From Roseibium salinum (lineage in GTDB: Bacteria > Pseudomonadota > Alphaproteobacteria > Rhizobiales > Stappiaceae), in contig NZ_JAPEVI010000003.1 of assembly GCF_026240905.1 (NCBI RefSeq), positions 2,232,001-2,296,000 of the forward strand: a DNA stretch of 64,000 nucleotides. Reading direction: 5' to 3'. Position numbers and translations under genes: made by a program. The notes beneath the pieces were generated by a model. That model was not told where the DNA came from. It searched no databases and was given only the letters and a program-made list of their open reading frames with translations. Positions 63,246 through 64,000 of the stretch are shown here, in pieces (positions within the stretch are counted from its first letter, which is position 1; every line of letters begins with the position of its first letter).

Positions 63246-64000
63246 ATGGATCGCAACATGTGCCGATTTCAAAAGCTTCAGCGCCTGGTGCTGGCGATTG
63301 CGGTTGCCGGCCTGCTGACGGGCGCCCCGGCCGACGCGGGACTTCTTTCGCGCCTTGCACGCGAGGCCGGTGATGCCGCGGGCTCGGCGGGCAAACACGT
63401 GGATGGCGCGGCGGGACTTGTGGATGAAGGGGTGTCGCTCGCCCGGAAACTGCCGCACGCGGCAGAGGGCACCGGCGTGGCGCTCCTGCCGGGCGAAGGC
63501 AACGCGTGGCAGCTCGTGACGTCCGACGGCAAGAGCCTGCCCATCGCCTCGCTGGACGATATCGGCCAGGGGCTGGAGGATGCGGCCCACGCCACCCACC
63601 GGCCGCTGGCGGGCGACAAGACTCCCGCCAGGAGGCAAGGCGGTGGGAGTTTTCAGATAGCCATCAGGGAAACGGATTTCTTCAAACTGCGCGATCAGCT
63701 GCACGCGCTTCCGGCCAATGCCAGGCCGGTCATGATCCGTCCGAACGGCAGGTCCTATCCTCTCAAACCCGTCGGCTCCGGAGCCCGCTCGCGCCTTGCG
63801 GTCGAACTCGGGCCGGATGTGCTGATCAATCCGGCGAGCCGGCGGGCACTGGGCGGCAACATCAGGTTCCTGTCGCGCCCGGTCAACAGGTCGAACCTGA
63901 AGCTTGCCCGCTTCGACAGCGCAGCCGCTCAAGGGGCGGCGCCGGACGGTTTGATCGTCGACCTGAACGCCGACATCCTGGAATCAAGCCTGGCGAAATT
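63246..64000 (+). CDS. Putative exported protein, 3' end outside the window
   Basis: The open frame runs from ATG 63246 to the window edge, 251 residues so far. The N-terminus (LQRLVLAIAVAGLLTGAPADAGL) is a signal peptide; ATG 63258 is an alternative start. The mature part is rich in Ala/Gly/Arg/Leu, has a repeated LSRLAREAGDAAGSAGKHVDGAAGLVDEG segment, then a domain with PVMIRPNGRSYPLKPVGSGARSRLAVELGPDVLINPASR. I do not recognise a family. No close neighbours suggest a role. Confidence 0.7.
   Translation, partial: MDRNMCRFQKLQRLVLAIAVAGLLTGAPADAGLLSRLAREAGDAAGSAGKHVDGAAGLVDEGVSLARKLPHAAEGTGVALLPGEGNAWQLVTSDGKSLPIASLDDIGQGLEDAAHATHRPLAGDKTPARRQGGGSFQIAIRETDFFKLRDQLHALPANARPVMIRPNGRSYPLKPVGSGARSRLAVELGPDVLINPASRRALGGNIRFLSRPVNRSNLKLARFDSAAAQGAAPDGLIVDLNADILESSLAK

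Noticed and set aside
1..64000. CRISPR array, prophage, transposase or secretion-system locus
   Set aside because: No regularly spaced repeats and no proteins with such motifs were found.

Overview
The window looks like chromosomal DNA of a marine-type alphaproteobacterium of the order Hyphomicrobiales. The best guess is a Stappiaceae relative (Roseibium/Labrenzia type), but genus is an inference. Supporting signs are high GC with few AT-rich patches, a PodJ-like polarity protein, the cell-cycle regulator GcrA, a class I lysyl-tRNA synthetase, a SAM-II riboswitch in front of metZ, bidomain dCTP deaminase, and a pst-pho operon with tandem PHO boxes. There is no integrase, transposase, phage gene or CRISPR array. 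This is core chromosome with a few small accessory patches.

Layout. 1-2878: 5' part of a large coiled-coil, single-pass membrane PodJ-like protein (minus strand, runs off the window). 3.1-10.6 kb: a MerR regulator with two near-identical operators (own promoter and acyl-CoA dehydrogenase promoter), then acyl-CoA dehydrogenase, GST, thiolase, cupin and a fused enoyl-CoA hydratase/3-hydroxyacyl-CoA dehydrogenase: a near-complete beta-oxidation set, ended by a strong terminator. 10.8-24.4 kb: mixed housekeeping genes (AraC regulator, HDAC-like amidohydrolase, MATE pump, pyrD, SNase-like protein, globin-coupled chemoreceptor, class I LysRS, TerB-like protein, a small AT-richer patch of two orphan genes, ApaG, CDP-alcohol phosphatidyltransferase). 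24.5-34.7 kb: metZ with promoter, SAM-II aptamer and intrinsic terminator; dCTP deaminase; YigZ; a bacterial voltage-gated sodium channel; tRNA-Gly(CCC); DUF1127; Lrp regulator; and the argD-argF-hslO operon.

35-44 kb: gcrA, then the phosphate regulon phoR / pstS-pstC-pstA-pstB-phoU-phoB, all on the minus strand, with four PHO heptamers in 11-bp register before pstS and a 26-bp perfect palindrome between pstS and pstC. 44-51 kb: small enzymes and membrane proteins. Two genes here (a DUF1499-type protein and a CbpA-like DnaJ) are broken by a single missing base in a homopolymer, about 4.2 kb apart. 51.4-64 kb: an intergenic palindromic repeat, a MarR/monooxygenase/GNAT cassette, two amino-acid/polyamine-type FAD oxidoreductases with an overlapping GNAT gene, a fatty-acid cis/trans isomerase (cti) behind a small membrane protein, malate synthase G, a DMT transporter, and a truncated secreted protein of unknown function.

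I found no obviously undescribed multi-gene system. The observations best worth a second look are the paired MerR operators, the promoter-aptamer-terminator arrangement of metZ, the protoglobin-chemoreceptor-CZB fusion, the Cti locus, the unexplained 16-bp hairpin beside the AT-rich orphan genes, the 46-residue ORF before corA, and the two homopolymer frameshifts.
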